DNA of 59,831 bases from Ruminococcaceae bacterium UBA5891 (GTDB lineage: Bacteria > Bacillota > Clostridia > Oscillospirales > Acutalibacteraceae): NCBI GenBank assembly GCA_002431945.1, contig DJET01000040.1, positions 1-59,831 on the forward strand, in the 5' to 3' direction. The notes under the pieces were generated by a model. That model had not been told where the DNA came from. It saw only the letters and a list, made by a program, of their open reading frames with translations, and made no database searches. Of the stretch, positions 33,523 through 41,866 are shown one piece after another. How positions within the stretch are numbered: position 1 is the stretch's first letter; each line of letters starts with the position of its first letter. The position numbers and the translations under genes were made by a program.

Positions 33523-34326
33523 TTGAAGAATTTAATAGTTAATATTTATAAAACGCTCTTTTTCTTCGATTTTGCAATAGTTGCGGCATATATAATTCCT
33601 AAAATTAAAACCTCGTCCGCGGCGCTTAACGCGCTTTTCGCCGAGGGTGTGTCGTTTGCGGCGGCGGCCTTATTTACATTTATTTTTGTAAGGCTTGTTG
33701 AAAGGGGAAGGCTTCGCGTTTTCAACACAAAAAATAAAATGCGGCACTATTCGCTCGGTCTGCTTGCAGGGGTTGTTCCGGCAGCCGTAACTGCCGTACC
33801 GCTGTTTCTTTTTAAATCACTTTCGTTTAACGGCGTTAATATCGGCAAGCCCTCGGAAATTTTAATGTGGATCGCGGCGGTGTTTTTTAACGCGGCGGCG
33901 ACAGAGCTGTTATTACACGGCTATCTTTTTAAGCTTTACCGAAAATATTACAGTCTTCCCGTTGTTACCGCAGTAATAACCGTTTTATATATTTCTATGA
34001 ATATATATATTTTCTCGGACGGGGTAATTTATACGCTTAATTTATTGCTTTTTAATGTAATGCTGTGCTTACTTTCCGAGTATACGCGCTCGTTTTTAGC
34101 GCCGCTTACGGCAAGGTTTTTTTACAACGCGGTAAGCTCGCTTTTGCTCGGCAGCCTTAAAATTGCAAAGGATTATCCGCCTGTTATAAATGCTTTGTAT
34201 TCGGGTAATAAGCTATTTTCGGGCGGCGATATGAAGTTAGAGGGCAGCATAATAATGCTTGCCTCAAACATTTTGCTTTGCGTTTTCTTTATTAGAAAAT
34301 TGAACACGAAAAAGAAAAAATACTGA
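33523..34326 (+). CDS. CPBP-like membrane protein with a degenerate active site
   Basis: A 267-residue polytopic membrane protein (about seven helices) with a TTG start. The region ATELLLHGYLFKLYRK (about 126-141) aligns with the EExxxR signature of CPBP/CAAX-type intramembrane proteases, but the first Glu is Thr and the Arg is His, so a protease role is doubtful. A second conserved His/Asn-bearing segment is only weakly visible (ARFFYNAVSSL). It is divergent from znuACB. It could be a non-catalytic relative or an unrelated membrane protein. Confidence 0.55.
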   Translation: MKNLIVNIYKTLFFFDFAIVAAYIIPKIKTSSAALNALFAEGVSFAAAALFTFIFVRLVERGRLRVFNTKNKMRHYSLGLLAGVVPAAVTAVPLFLFKSLSFNGVNIGKPSEILMWIAAVFFNAAATELLLHGYLFKLYRKYYSLPVVTAVITVLYISMNIYIFSDGVIYTLNLLLFNVMLCLLSEYTRSFLAPLTARFFYNAVSSLLLGSLKIAKDYPPVINALYSGNKLFSGGDMKLEGSIIMLASNILLCVFFIRKLNTKKKKY

Positions 34327-34331
34327 AATTT

Positions 34332-35054
34332 TCAAGCGGCGTCCGGCGACTGCCGCTTTTTTATTTTATTAAGGCTTATAAAGCCGTAAGCGTCGTTAAC
34401 TAAAAACGCCGTAAAGCAAACAACAACCGAAATATAGCGCGTTTCGCTTAAGCTTGCCATAACCCAAAGTATTATAAGAACAATATCGTTTGCCGCATAA
34501 GCCAAAGCAAAAAACGGGCTCCTTTTATAGGTAAGATACACCGCAATAAAGCTTGTTGTAACCGAAACGGTGCTTGGCAGAATATTGGCGGTGTTAAAGT
34601 ATTTTAAAATATAGTAAAATATAAGGGTTACAAACGCCGCCGCAATAAGCATAAAAACGCCGTCTTTTTTCTTTAGGCTGTCAATTTTAACCTCTGAGCG
34701 GCTTCCGTTATAGGGGTTTTTAAGCCATGCAATAAGCGAAAAAACAGCCATCGGCATTGTCATTCCGAGGTAGGTCAGCATTTCGCCGTAATAAGAAAAT
34801 GTAAACGAGATAATTCCGTAAAGCAGGCTGAATATAACCATAAGAGCCTGACCTATGGGATTTCCCTTTGCGTTGAAAATAAGCGAGGTTACCCCTATAA
34901 GACAGGCGGCAAGGGTGAGGTAGCTTTGCCGGTCGAATATAAAAAATGAAATTAACGTAACAGCCGCTGAAGAGCACCATAGTATAATTTCATTTTTTGA
35001 AAATACGCTTGTAAGCTTTTTTATTGCTTTTAAAGAATTTTTGATGTTATTCAT
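34332..35054 (-). CDS. pnuC: PnuC-type nicotinamide riboside/mononucleotide transporter
   Basis: A roughly 240-residue membrane protein with seven predicted helices and the PnuC-family pattern (GNPIGQALMVIFSLLYGIIS, YYGEMLTYLGMTMPMAVFSL, SPFFALAYAANDIVLIILW). It likely imports nicotinamide riboside or a related NAD precursor by facilitated diffusion. I place the start at the ATG 35054 (GGGAGG site); the open frame upstream is repeat sequence. No NadR-type kinase or NAD riboswitch is visible nearby. Confidence 0.85.
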   Translation of the reverse strand: MNNIKNSLKAIKKLTSVFSKNEIILWCSSAAVTLISFFIFDRQSYLTLAACLIGVTSLIFNAKGNPIGQALMVIFSLLYGIISFTFSYYGEMLTYLGMTMPMAVFSLIAWLKNPYNGSRSEVKIDSLKKKDGVFMLIAAAFVTLIFYYILKYFNTANILPSTVSVTTSFIAVYLTYKRSPFFALAYAANDIVLIILWVMASLSETRYISVVVCFTAFLVNDAYGFISLNKIKKRQSPDAA

Positions 35055-35103
35055 TTGAGCCTCCCTGATAAATAATATTGAATATCGGATCTTGCGGGCT
35101 GAC

Positions 35104-35312
35104 GTCATTGCGGTGCGGGTGTCCGGTGGACACCTCTGCGAAGCAGAAGCACCGACCGAGCCGGCAGGCGAGACCACCGTCAGGTGTGCGGCAATCCGTT
35201 TCTTCTTTTAAGTAAATACGGATTCTTTCGCGCTTACCACTCTTGCGGCGCCCGCCGTTGCTCGCTTTTTCCTGCACTGCAGCGAAAGCAAGTCACTCGG
35301 AATGACAAGAAA
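35104..35312. repeat. Dispersed intergenic repeat, copy B
   Basis: 35104-35202 is nearly identical to 86-182 (same GTCATTGCGGTGCGGGTGTC start and CGGCAATCCGTTT end). 35217-35312 carries the inverted-type end (ATACGGATTCTTTCGCGCT ... CTCGGAATGACA). It lies upstream of pnuC and has no convincing gene. Confidence 0.75.
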
Positions 35313-35352
35313 TCAACCGGATATGCTATGAATGTTAAATCATAGCCGATAA

Positions 35353-35412
35353 AAAAAGCATTCGCATACACATCTTCTAAGACCTAACGATGTGTAAACG
35401 AATGCTTTGCAT
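35353..35412 (-). terminator. fba terminator
   Basis: A long hairpin (GCATTCG/CGAATGC plus TACACATC/GATGTGTA, about 15 bp with one bulge) lies after the fba stop on the minus strand, followed by TTTTTTT. Confidence 0.85.
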
Positions 35413-35450
35413 TCAGCTACTCGGTAGCAGCTATATATTGTTTTTTAAAA

Positions 35451-36314
35451 TTATGCCTTGTTAACCGAACCGAAAAGCTCCATTTTTTCCTTAACGGTAT
35501 CCTTAATGGCTTGTACGCCGTCTGCCAAAAGCTTGCGGGGGTCAAAGCCCTTGCCCTCAAGGTCCTTGCCGGCTTCAATGTATTTGCGGGTAGCGGCTGC
35601 GAAAGCCAGCTGGCACTCGGTGTTAACGTTGATTTTTGAAACGCCGAGGGAAATTGCCTTTTTAATCATATCGGCAGGAATGCCCGTGCCGCCGTGAAGA
35701 ACTAAGGGCATAGTGCCTGTGAGCTCTTGAATTTCAGCCAATGTATCAAAACGGAGACCTGCCCAGTTTGCAGGATATTTGCCGTGAATATTGCCTATGC
35801 CTGCGGCCAACATTGTAACGCCTAAATCGGCAATCATTTTGCATTCCTTCGGGTCGGCAACCTCGCCGCCGCCGATAACGCCGTCTTCCTCGCCGCCGAT
35901 AGCGCCAACCTCGGCTTCAAGCGAAAGACCTAACTTATTGCAGGTTTCAACAAGCTCTTTGGTTTTTGCAATGTTTTCTTCGATCGGGTAGTGTGAGCCG
36001 TCGAACATTATGGAAGAAAAACCGGCTTCAATGCACTTTTTGGCGCCTTCATAGCTGCCGTGGTCAAGGTGAAGAGCTACGGGAACGGTGATGTTCATTT
36101 CTTCAAGCATACCGTTTACCATACCTACTACGGTCTTGTAGCCGCACATATATTTGCCGGCACCCTCGGATACGCCTAAAATAACAGGCGATTTAAGCTC
36201 TTCGGCGGTTTGAAGAATAGCCTTGGTCCATTCAAGGTTATTGATGTTGAACTGACCTACGGCATATTTGCCCGCCTTGGCCTTTGTAAGCATTTCCTTT
36301 GCAGATACTAACAT
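35451..36314 (-). CDS. fba: Class II fructose-1,6-bisphosphate aldolase
   Basis: A 287-residue metal-dependent aldolase of glycolysis and gluconeogenesis, cleaving fructose-1,6-bisphosphate to the two triose phosphates. Visible are zinc ligands in ALHLDHGS (about 83) and VLHGGTGIP (about 209), the phosphate-binding GTGIPADMIKKAISLGVSKI and the INVNTECQLAF segment. A GGAGGA site precedes the ATG. A promoter TTGATT (36374-36379)-N17-TAAAAT (36351-36356) lies just upstream on the minus strand, and a strong terminator follows. Confidence 0.96.
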   Translation of the reverse strand: MLVSAKEMLTKAKAGKYAVGQFNINNLEWTKAILQTAEELKSPVILGVSEGAGKYMCGYKTVVGMVNGMLEEMNITVPVALHLDHGSYEGAKKCIEAGFSSIMFDGSHYPIEENIAKTKELVETCNKLGLSLEAEVGAIGGEEDGVIGGGEVADPKECKMIADLGVTMLAAGIGNIHGKYPANWAGLRFDTLAEIQELTGTMPLVLHGGTGIPADMIKKAISLGVSKINVNTECQLAFAAATRKYIEAGKDLEGKGFDPRKLLADGVQAIKDTVKEKMELFGSVNKA

Positions 36315-36383
36315 AACGATTCCTCCGTTGTTAAAAAATTATCTAACTTTATTTTATACCAAAACAGGCGTAAAATCAAGTGT

Positions 36384-37226
36384 TTATTTATCGGGATCCT
36401 CATTTATTACCTCAGGCGGTAATTCAAGCAATTCCGGATTACGCATATACTTGCGCATTCTTCTGAAAGCAAGGGCAAAATAACTGCCTGAGCATATGCG
36501 CTCGTCCATAACAACGCCTAAGGGTATGCAGCGCTCGAACACTACCTCGCCGCCTTTGCGTTTCGCTACCTCGCGCAGATTGCCTAAGGTTATAAACACG
36601 CTTGTTGTGCCGAATTCATAGCAGTGGTGATATATGTGGTTGGTTCTTATAGAAGCAAGGTTCGATATGCAAAGACTGTTGTGAAACGGCGACATATCAA
36701 TAACCTTTTTGGGTAACAGACCGTGCTTATCCATAAACTTGAAAAGGCCCACGCCTACTCTTAAAACGCCCGGCGCGCCCAAAAGTATTTTTATCATTTT
36801 TTCGGTGCCGTTTTTTTCGGGCACCTCACGGTTATCCGAAACATATTCGTTTATTTTGCCGTTTACATCAAAAATGGTATCGGTCATTTTAAAATACATC
36901 TTAGACATTGTGCCGTTATCCATTTCGCCCGATTTCAGCACCACCATTGCAACGCAGAATTCATTTCGCGCATAGGGCTTGCAGTTCATTATAAAACGGT
37001 TAAGCAGCGGAAATTCCGCCGCGGTGCGAAGATATGCCGCAATTATAACGCCTAAGTGACTTATGGCTATTCCCTGCTTGCGCTTTTCGTTAAGATAATT
37101 CTGAATAGGGTCGTAGGGTATATCAAGCGTTACCATATTCATTGAATCAACGCGCTTGTTCATAACATAAGCCGCAACCGTATACATAGGGTCGGTATTA
37201 CGCAGGCGCTTTCCGTCAGCTCTCAT
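36384..37226 (-). CDS. CAT-fold (2-oxoacid dehydrogenase E2-like) protein lacking catalytic residues
   Basis: A roughly 280-residue protein resembling the chloramphenicol-acetyltransferase / E2 catalytic fold. The start is the ATG at 37226 (GGAG seven bases upstream). In E2 enzymes the catalytic signature near the C-terminus is DHRxxDG. Here it reads MDERICSG (about 255-262), so the catalytic His is Glu and the Asp is Ser. No lipoyl domain or partner E1/E3 gene is present. It may be a non-catalytic or re-purposed CAT-fold protein. Confidence 0.65.
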   Translation of the reverse strand: MRADGKRLRNTDPMYTVAAYVMNKRVDSMNMVTLDIPYDPIQNYLNEKRKQGIAISHLGVIIAAYLRTAAEFPLLNRFIMNCKPYARNEFCVAMVVLKSGEMDNGTMSKMYFKMTDTIFDVNGKINEYVSDNREVPEKNGTEKMIKILLGAPGVLRVGVGLFKFMDKHGLLPKKVIDMSPFHNSLCISNLASIRTNHIYHHCYEFGTTSVFITLGNLREVAKRKGGEVVFERCIPLGVVMDERICSGSYFALAFRRMRKYMRNPELLELPPEVINEDPDK

Positions 37227-37339
37227 ATGTAAACTCCATTCTGCCGCCAAAGAATTTTAAAACGGCACTGCGTAAATAATAACACATACAGCCGTAAAAT
37301 ACAATATTTTTTTAACAAAATATGAACCGGTTTTTTTGG

Positions 37340-38323
37340 CTATTTTTTGTCTTTAACGCCTGATAAGGGGTTTGAATCGATAGCCTGCTTTACCTGTTTA
37401 TCCGAAACGTGGGTGTAAATTTGCGTGGTTCCGAGGTTCGCGTGGCCCAAAATATCCTTTAATACCCTTATATCCACATTACCGTACTGATACATAAGGG
37501 TTGCGGCGGTGTGGCGCAGCTTGTGGGTGGAAAAGCCCATACCCGAAAGCCCCGCCTTGCTAAGATTGGTCTTTACAATATGCTGCACGGTTTTAGGGCT
37601 TAAACGGCGGTGGTTGCGGCTTATAAAAAGTGCGTTTCTGTCGTCATAAGCTATGCCCTCGGCAGGGCGTACCGCTATGTACCGCCTTATCGCCTCCTTG
37701 CAGGAATCGTTAAGATATACCGCGCGCTCCTTGTTGCCCTTGCCGGTTACGGTCATCACCCCGTCGGACGATATATCCGAAAGGTCAAGTCCGCAAAGCT
37801 CGGAAAGTCTCAGTCCGCAGTTTAAAAACAGGGTAAGTATGCAGTAATCCCGTCTTTCGTTTGCGCCGTCTACCGAATTTAAAAGCTCAAGCGAGTTTTC
37901 AAGCGTAAGGTGCTTAGGCAGCGATTGCTTAACCTTAGGCGACTCTAACAGCTCGGCGGGATTGTGTTCGATTTTATGGGTTTGAACCGACATATATTTA
38001 AAGAATATCCGCAGTGTCGAGGTTTTTCGCGCGCGTGTTGCGGTGTTGTTTTCAAGCTCCTCCTTGCAGTATACCATAAAACCGTATAGGTCTGATATCG
38101 TAACGGTTTTTATAAGCTCGGTATCGGCGGCGGAAATATTTATCTTTTTAAATTCGGTATCCTTAGGCACCCTGCCGCGCACCAGAAGCATATATCTTAA
38201 AAAAGTGCGCAGATCAATATAATACCCCTCTACCGAACGCGAGGATTTACCCTTAATGGTTTCGTTATATGTAAGAAAATCACGCAGAAAGTCGGGACAT
38301 TCGCTTAAAATTTCAAGCTTCAT
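37340..38323 (-). CDS. XerC/D-like tyrosine recombinase
   Basis: A 327-residue integrase with an N-terminal SAM-like core-binding domain (about 10-115) and a catalytic domain with Arg in NCGLRLSELCGL, Lys in GKGNKERAVYL, HxxR in STHKLRHTAATLM, His in LGHANLGTT and the nucleophile Tyr in QIYTHV. All five key residues are present. No mobile-element cargo or attachment-site repeat is evident next to it, so a housekeeping Xer role (chromosome dimer resolution) is more likely than phage integration. Confidence 0.85.
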   Translation of the reverse strand: MKLEILSECPDFLRDFLTYNETIKGKSSRSVEGYYIDLRTFLRYMLLVRGRVPKDTEFKKINISAADTELIKTVTISDLYGFMVYCKEELENNTATRARKTSTLRIFFKYMSVQTHKIEHNPAELLESPKVKQSLPKHLTLENSLELLNSVDGANERRDYCILTLFLNCGLRLSELCGLDLSDISSDGVMTVTGKGNKERAVYLNDSCKEAIRRYIAVRPAEGIAYDDRNALFISRNHRRLSPKTVQHIVKTNLSKAGLSGMGFSTHKLRHTAATLMYQYGNVDIRVLKDILGHANLGTTQIYTHVSDKQVKQAIDSNPLSGVKDKK

Positions 38324-38439
38324 TTTAAAAACCTCGTTTAAAAATTACATAGATAATATATCATTTTTTCGGCTGTCTTTCAAGCCGTCTTAAGAAAATC
38401 TTAATAAATTCACCCCTTTAATTTTAAAAAACGGTTTGC

Positions 38440-38445
38440 TATAAT
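38440..38445 (+). promoter_or_regulatory. -10 box of the two-component operon
   Basis: TATAAT, with a weak TTTAAT 17 bp upstream. It overlaps an upstream in-frame ATG (38444), which rules that codon out as the start of the response regulator gene. Confidence 0.55.
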
Positions 38446-38467
38446 GATAACGAAAGGTCGGGAGAGA

Positions 38468-39172
38468 ATGTATAACATTTTAATTTGCGATGATGAGCGC
38501 GATATTGTTTCCGCGCTTAAAATATATTTGGAAGCCGAGGGCTACAACACGGTTTTGGCATATAACGGAAACGAGGCGGTAAACGCCGTAAAGGAAAATG
38601 CGGTGCATTTGGCGCTTATGGATATTATGATGCCCGAATGCGACGGCATTACCGCCATGACCAAAATACGCGAAATTTCAAATATACCCGTAATTCTGCT
38701 TACGGCAAAGGGCGAGGATACCGATAAAATTTTAGGTCTTAACGTGGGAGCGGACGATTACATAACAAAGCCGTTTAATCCGGTAGAGGTTACGGCGCGG
38801 GTGCGTTCGCAGTTAAGAAGATATATGCAGCTCGGCGGCGGGGCGGTAAGCGAGCAGGCCGCAGGCTACACGATAGGCGGAATAGAGCTTAACGATAAAA
38901 CAAAACAGGTTTTGGCGGAAGGGGACGAGGTCTCGCTTACCCCAACCGAATTTGAAATTTTAAAGCTGCTTATGAAAAATGCGGGCGACGTGCTTTCTCC
39001 AAAGGAAATATACGAAAAGGTATGGGGCGGCGACGGATACGGCAGTGAAAGCACCGTTGCGGTGCACATAAGGCATTTAAGGGAAAAAATTGAAATAAAT
39101 CCTGCCGAGCCGCGCTATTTAAAGGTAGTGTGGGCGCACGGCTATAAGTTTGAAAAGGGGGAGCAAAAATGA
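38468..39172 (+). CDS. OmpR/PhoB-family response regulator
   Basis: A 234-residue regulator with an N-terminal receiver (DDE near residue 8; phospho-acceptor Asp in ALMDIMMPECDG, about 52; Lys in YITKPFNP) and a C-terminal winged helix (about 135-232; SLTPTEFEILKLLMKNAGDV, HIRHLREKIE, VVWAHGYKFE). It is coupled by 4-bp overlap to the histidine kinase. Gene order suggests control of the amidase, ABC and D-alanylation-type genes downstream; this is inference. Confidence 0.93.
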   Translation: MYNILICDDERDIVSALKIYLEAEGYNTVLAYNGNEAVNAVKENAVHLALMDIMMPECDGITAMTKIREISNIPVILLTAKGEDTDKILGLNVGADDYITKPFNPVEVTARVRSQLRRYMQLGGGAVSEQAAGYTIGGIELNDKTKQVLAEGDEVSLTPTEFEILKLLMKNAGDVLSPKEIYEKVWGGDGYGSESTVAVHIRHLREKIEINPAEPRYLKVVWAHGYKFEKGEQK

Positions 39173-41067
39173 AAAAGCTTACAGGCAGTCTTGCGGCAAA
39201 AACCGCGGCGGTTATTCTTTCGTTTATTACGGCGTTTATATGCGTTATAAGCACGCTTTCGGTCATACTTATGGCGTCGGGCGGATTTTATGTAAAAAGC
39301 CTTGACGAAATAAAGGATAAAATTTATGACGATAAGCTTTACGGCTATTCCTCTGAAATTTATGACGCATTTATTTCGGGTGAGGATATAGCAAGGCTTT
39401 GCGAAAAACGGTCGGTTTCCTGCAAAATAACCGACAGCGATACCGACGAAGTACTTTTCGACAATACAAGCGGTAAGGAACCCTCAGTCGAAGCCGAGCA
39501 AAAAAATATGGAAGTATACGGCGAGGTATATACAAAGGTAGGCGAAAGTCCGGTTTATATTGAGGGAGTAACGCAAAGCATTGATATAGCTGTGTATGCG
39601 TATTATGAGGATTTTCCGCTTTCGGATAACGCGCGTATGAAATTAAGAATTTACGAAACGGCGTATTCGTGCCGCTACCTGCTTATAGCGGCGGCGATAA
39701 TTTCGGCGCTTGCGTTTGTGTGCCTGTTTGTTTTTCTGTGCGCGGCGGCAGGGCATAGGGCAGACGGCAGCATACGGCGGAATTATCTTGATAAGGTGCC
39801 GTTTGATCTGCTGCTTGCTTCGGCGCTTTTTGCGGTTATATTAACTATTATGATAATCGGCGACACATACGGCTCGTTTATGCTGATGTTTGCGGTTACC
39901 GCAGGGCTTTTAAGCGTTGATTATTTTATAGCGCTTGCCGTAATACTTTCCTTTGCGGTACGGCTTAAAACAAAAACCCTGTTAAAGAATAATATTATAT
40001 ATATGGTTTTAAGTATAATAGGTAAGGGCTTTAAAAAGCTTTTCCGGTTTGCGGGCTTTATATTTAAAAATCTTTCGCTTGTTAAAAAAACCGTGCTTAT
40101 ATGCGCAGCGGTGCTTGTTTTTGATTTTTTTGCAACGCTTTTCTGCGCCGCCGTTCAGGTTTACGAGCTGTTTATGATTCTTGTTATCTTTAACGCAATT
40201 GCGGTAACCGTTATAGTAATATTTACCGCAATACAGCTGCAAAGAATTAAAAAGGGCGGAGAAAGAATAGCCGACGGCGATATAGATTATAAAATAGATA
40301 CGGCGTATATGTACCCCGAATTTAAAAGCTTTTGCGCAAGCCTTAACAATATAAGCCGCGGTATGCAGAACGCCGTTAACGAAAAAATGAAAAGCGAGCG
40401 TATGCGAACAGAGCTTATAACCAACGTTTCGCACGATATTAAAACCCCTCTTACCTCTATAATAAATTATGTGGATCTGATTAAAAAGGAAGAGCCCGAA
40501 AACGAAAAGATAAAGGAATATATAGGCGTGCTCGACCGCCAGTCGGTAAGGCTTAAAAAGCTTATTGAGGATTTGGTGGAGGCCTCTAAGGCGTCAACGG
40601 GCAACCTTACCGTAAACCTTGCCGAATGCGAGGCAGGCGTGCTTTTAAGCCAAACGGTAGGCGAATTTGACGAACGCCTTAAAAACGCGGGCCTTACGCC
40701 GGTGCTTAACATTCCCGAAGAGCCCGTAAAAATTATGGCGGACGGCAGGCACCTGTGGCGTGTGTTTGAAAACCTTACGGGCAACGTGTGCAAGTATTCA
40801 ATGCCCGGAACAAGGGTTTATATGGAGCTTGTAAAAAGGGACGGCAAGGCGGTTATAACCTTTAAAAACATTTCAAAATACGAGCTTAATATTTCGGGCG
40901 AGGAGCTTATGGAACGCTTTGTACGGGGCGATAAATCGCGTAATACCGAGGGGAGCGGTTTAGGGCTTTCGATTGCGCGAAGCTTAACCGAGCTGCAAAA
41001 GGGGGAAATGCGGATCGAGGTGGACGGCGACCTGTTTAAGGTTACTCTTACCTTTGACGCTGTTTAA
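39169..41067 (+). CDS. Membrane sensor histidine kinase
   Basis: A 632-residue HK. There is one N-terminal helix (about 12-34), an extracytoplasmic sensing region (about 35-165), then a block of about six membrane helices (about 168-360), a HAMP-like linker (IADGDIDYKID), HisKA with the phospho-accepting His in NVSHDIKTPLTSII, and an ATPase domain with N-box NLTGNVCKYS and G-box GSGLGLSIARSL. The D-box reads ITFKNIS, a variation I associate with a clostridial HK subgroup. It pairs with the overlapping response regulator. Confidence 0.92.
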   Translation: MKKLTGSLAAKTAAVILSFITAFICVISTLSVILMASGGFYVKSLDEIKDKIYDDKLYGYSSEIYDAFISGEDIARLCEKRSVSCKITDSDTDEVLFDNTSGKEPSVEAEQKNMEVYGEVYTKVGESPVYIEGVTQSIDIAVYAYYEDFPLSDNARMKLRIYETAYSCRYLLIAAAIISALAFVCLFVFLCAAAGHRADGSIRRNYLDKVPFDLLLASALFAVILTIMIIGDTYGSFMLMFAVTAGLLSVDYFIALAVILSFAVRLKTKTLLKNNIIYMVLSIIGKGFKKLFRFAGFIFKNLSLVKKTVLICAAVLVFDFFATLFCAAVQVYELFMILVIFNAIAVTVIVIFTAIQLQRIKKGGERIADGDIDYKIDTAYMYPEFKSFCASLNNISRGMQNAVNEKMKSERMRTELITNVSHDIKTPLTSIINYVDLIKKEEPENEKIKEYIGVLDRQSVRLKKLIEDLVEASKASTGNLTVNLAECEAGVLLSQTVGEFDERLKNAGLTPVLNIPEEPVKIMADGRHLWRVFENLTGNVCKYSMPGTRVYMELVKRDGKAVITFKNISKYELNISGEELMERFVRGDKSRNTEGSGLGLSIARSLTELQKGEMRIEVDGDLFKVTLTFDAV

Positions 41068-41765
41068 TGTACGAGGACAATTATAAAAAGCGCCGCGCGT
41101 ATTACGAAAGGCGCAGAAAACGCAAAAGAAGGATAATTTTAAAAAGAACGGTTTGCTTTTTATTGCTTGCCGCGGCGGTAATAGGCGGCATAACAGCCGT
41201 AAAAAAGCACCTTTCTTCAAAAGAAACCGCAAGCGGCATATCAAAAAGCCAGGTTACAGAAAAGCTTAAGGCAATAGAAATACCCGCCTTTGTTGATAAG
41301 CAGATAATTCATCTGCACAATACCGCAAGAACGGGAACGCCGCTTGACGGGGTTAAAAATATAGTTATACACTATGTGGGAAACCCCGGCACAAGCGCGC
41401 AAAACAACCGCGATTATTTTGATAAGGACTCAACCGAGGTTAGCTCCCACTTTCTTGTGGGGCTTGACGGCGAAATTATACAGTGCGTGCCGTTGTGGGA
41501 AAAATCCGCCGCAAGCAACTGGAGAAACAACGATACTGTATCGATTGAGGTATGCCACCCCGACGAGAGCGGAAAATTCGGCGATGAAACATATAAATCC
41601 GTAGTAAAGCTTACCGCGTGGCTTTTAAGCGAAACGGGGCTTGATGAGAACGCGGTTATACGGCATTACGATATAACCGAAAAGCAGTGCCCTTTATATT
41701 ACGTTAAACACGAGGACGCGTGGAATAAGCTTAAAAAGGATATAGGCGCGGCGCTTAAAGGTTAA
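41067..41765 (+). CDS. Membrane-anchored N-acetylmuramoyl-L-alanine amidase (amidase_2)
   Basis: A 232-residue peptidoglycan hydrolase. The N-terminus is very basic (KKRRAYYERRRKRKRRIILK), followed by one membrane helix (about 30-48). The amidase_2/PGRP domain has zinc ligands in NIVIHYVGNPG (His), VIRHYDI (His) and EKQCPLYY (Cys), as in T7-lysozyme-like amidases. It shares one base with the kinase stop (TAATG), so it belongs to the two-component operon. Confidence 0.88.
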   Translation: MYEDNYKKRRAYYERRRKRKRRIILKRTVCFLLLAAAVIGGITAVKKHLSSKETASGISKSQVTEKLKAIEIPAFVDKQIIHLHNTARTGTPLDGVKNIVIHYVGNPGTSAQNNRDYFDKDSTEVSSHFLVGLDGEIIQCVPLWEKSAASNWRNNDTVSIEVCHPDESGKFGDETYKSVVKLTAWLLSETGLDENAVIRHYDITEKQCPLYYVKHEDAWNKLKKDIGAALKG

Positions 41766-41781
41766 AAAATTGTAACCTATA

Positions 41782-41810
41782 TTGACAAACGCAATTGCGT
41801 GTGGTATGAT
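41782..41810 (+). promoter_or_regulatory. Promoter of the ABC/D-alanylation operon with palindrome in spacer
   Basis: TTGACA (41782-41787), 17-bp spacer, TATGAT (41805-41810). The spacer holds a perfect 12-bp palindrome, ACGCAATTGCGT (41789-41800), well placed for a repressor. Confidence 0.8.
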
Positions 41811-41829
41811 ACGTCTGTATTATTCAAGA

Positions 41830-41853
41830 TAGTACAGTTAGTACGATTAGTAC
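41830..41853 (+). repeat. Three 9-bp-phased TAGTAC repeats in the operon leader
   Basis: TAGTAC occurs at 41830, 41839 and 41848, exactly 9 bp apart, between the promoter and the ribosome site of the ABC gene. It may be a protein- or RNA-level control element. Confidence 0.6.
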
Positions 41854-41866
41854 AGGAGGATAATAA

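Noticed and set aside
35055..35177. 41-residue N-terminal extension of pnuC
   Set aside because: Its sequence comes from the dispersed repeat; a GGGAGG site precedes the ATG at 35054.
37340..38323. Phage or island integrase marking a mobile element
   Set aside because: The recombinase has no adjacent attachment repeats, excisionase or cargo, and lies 12 kb from the accessory island among core genes.
41830..41853. CRISPR-like array
   Set aside because: Only three 6-base repeats at 9-bp intervals; no repeat-spacer structure or cas genes anywhere in the window.
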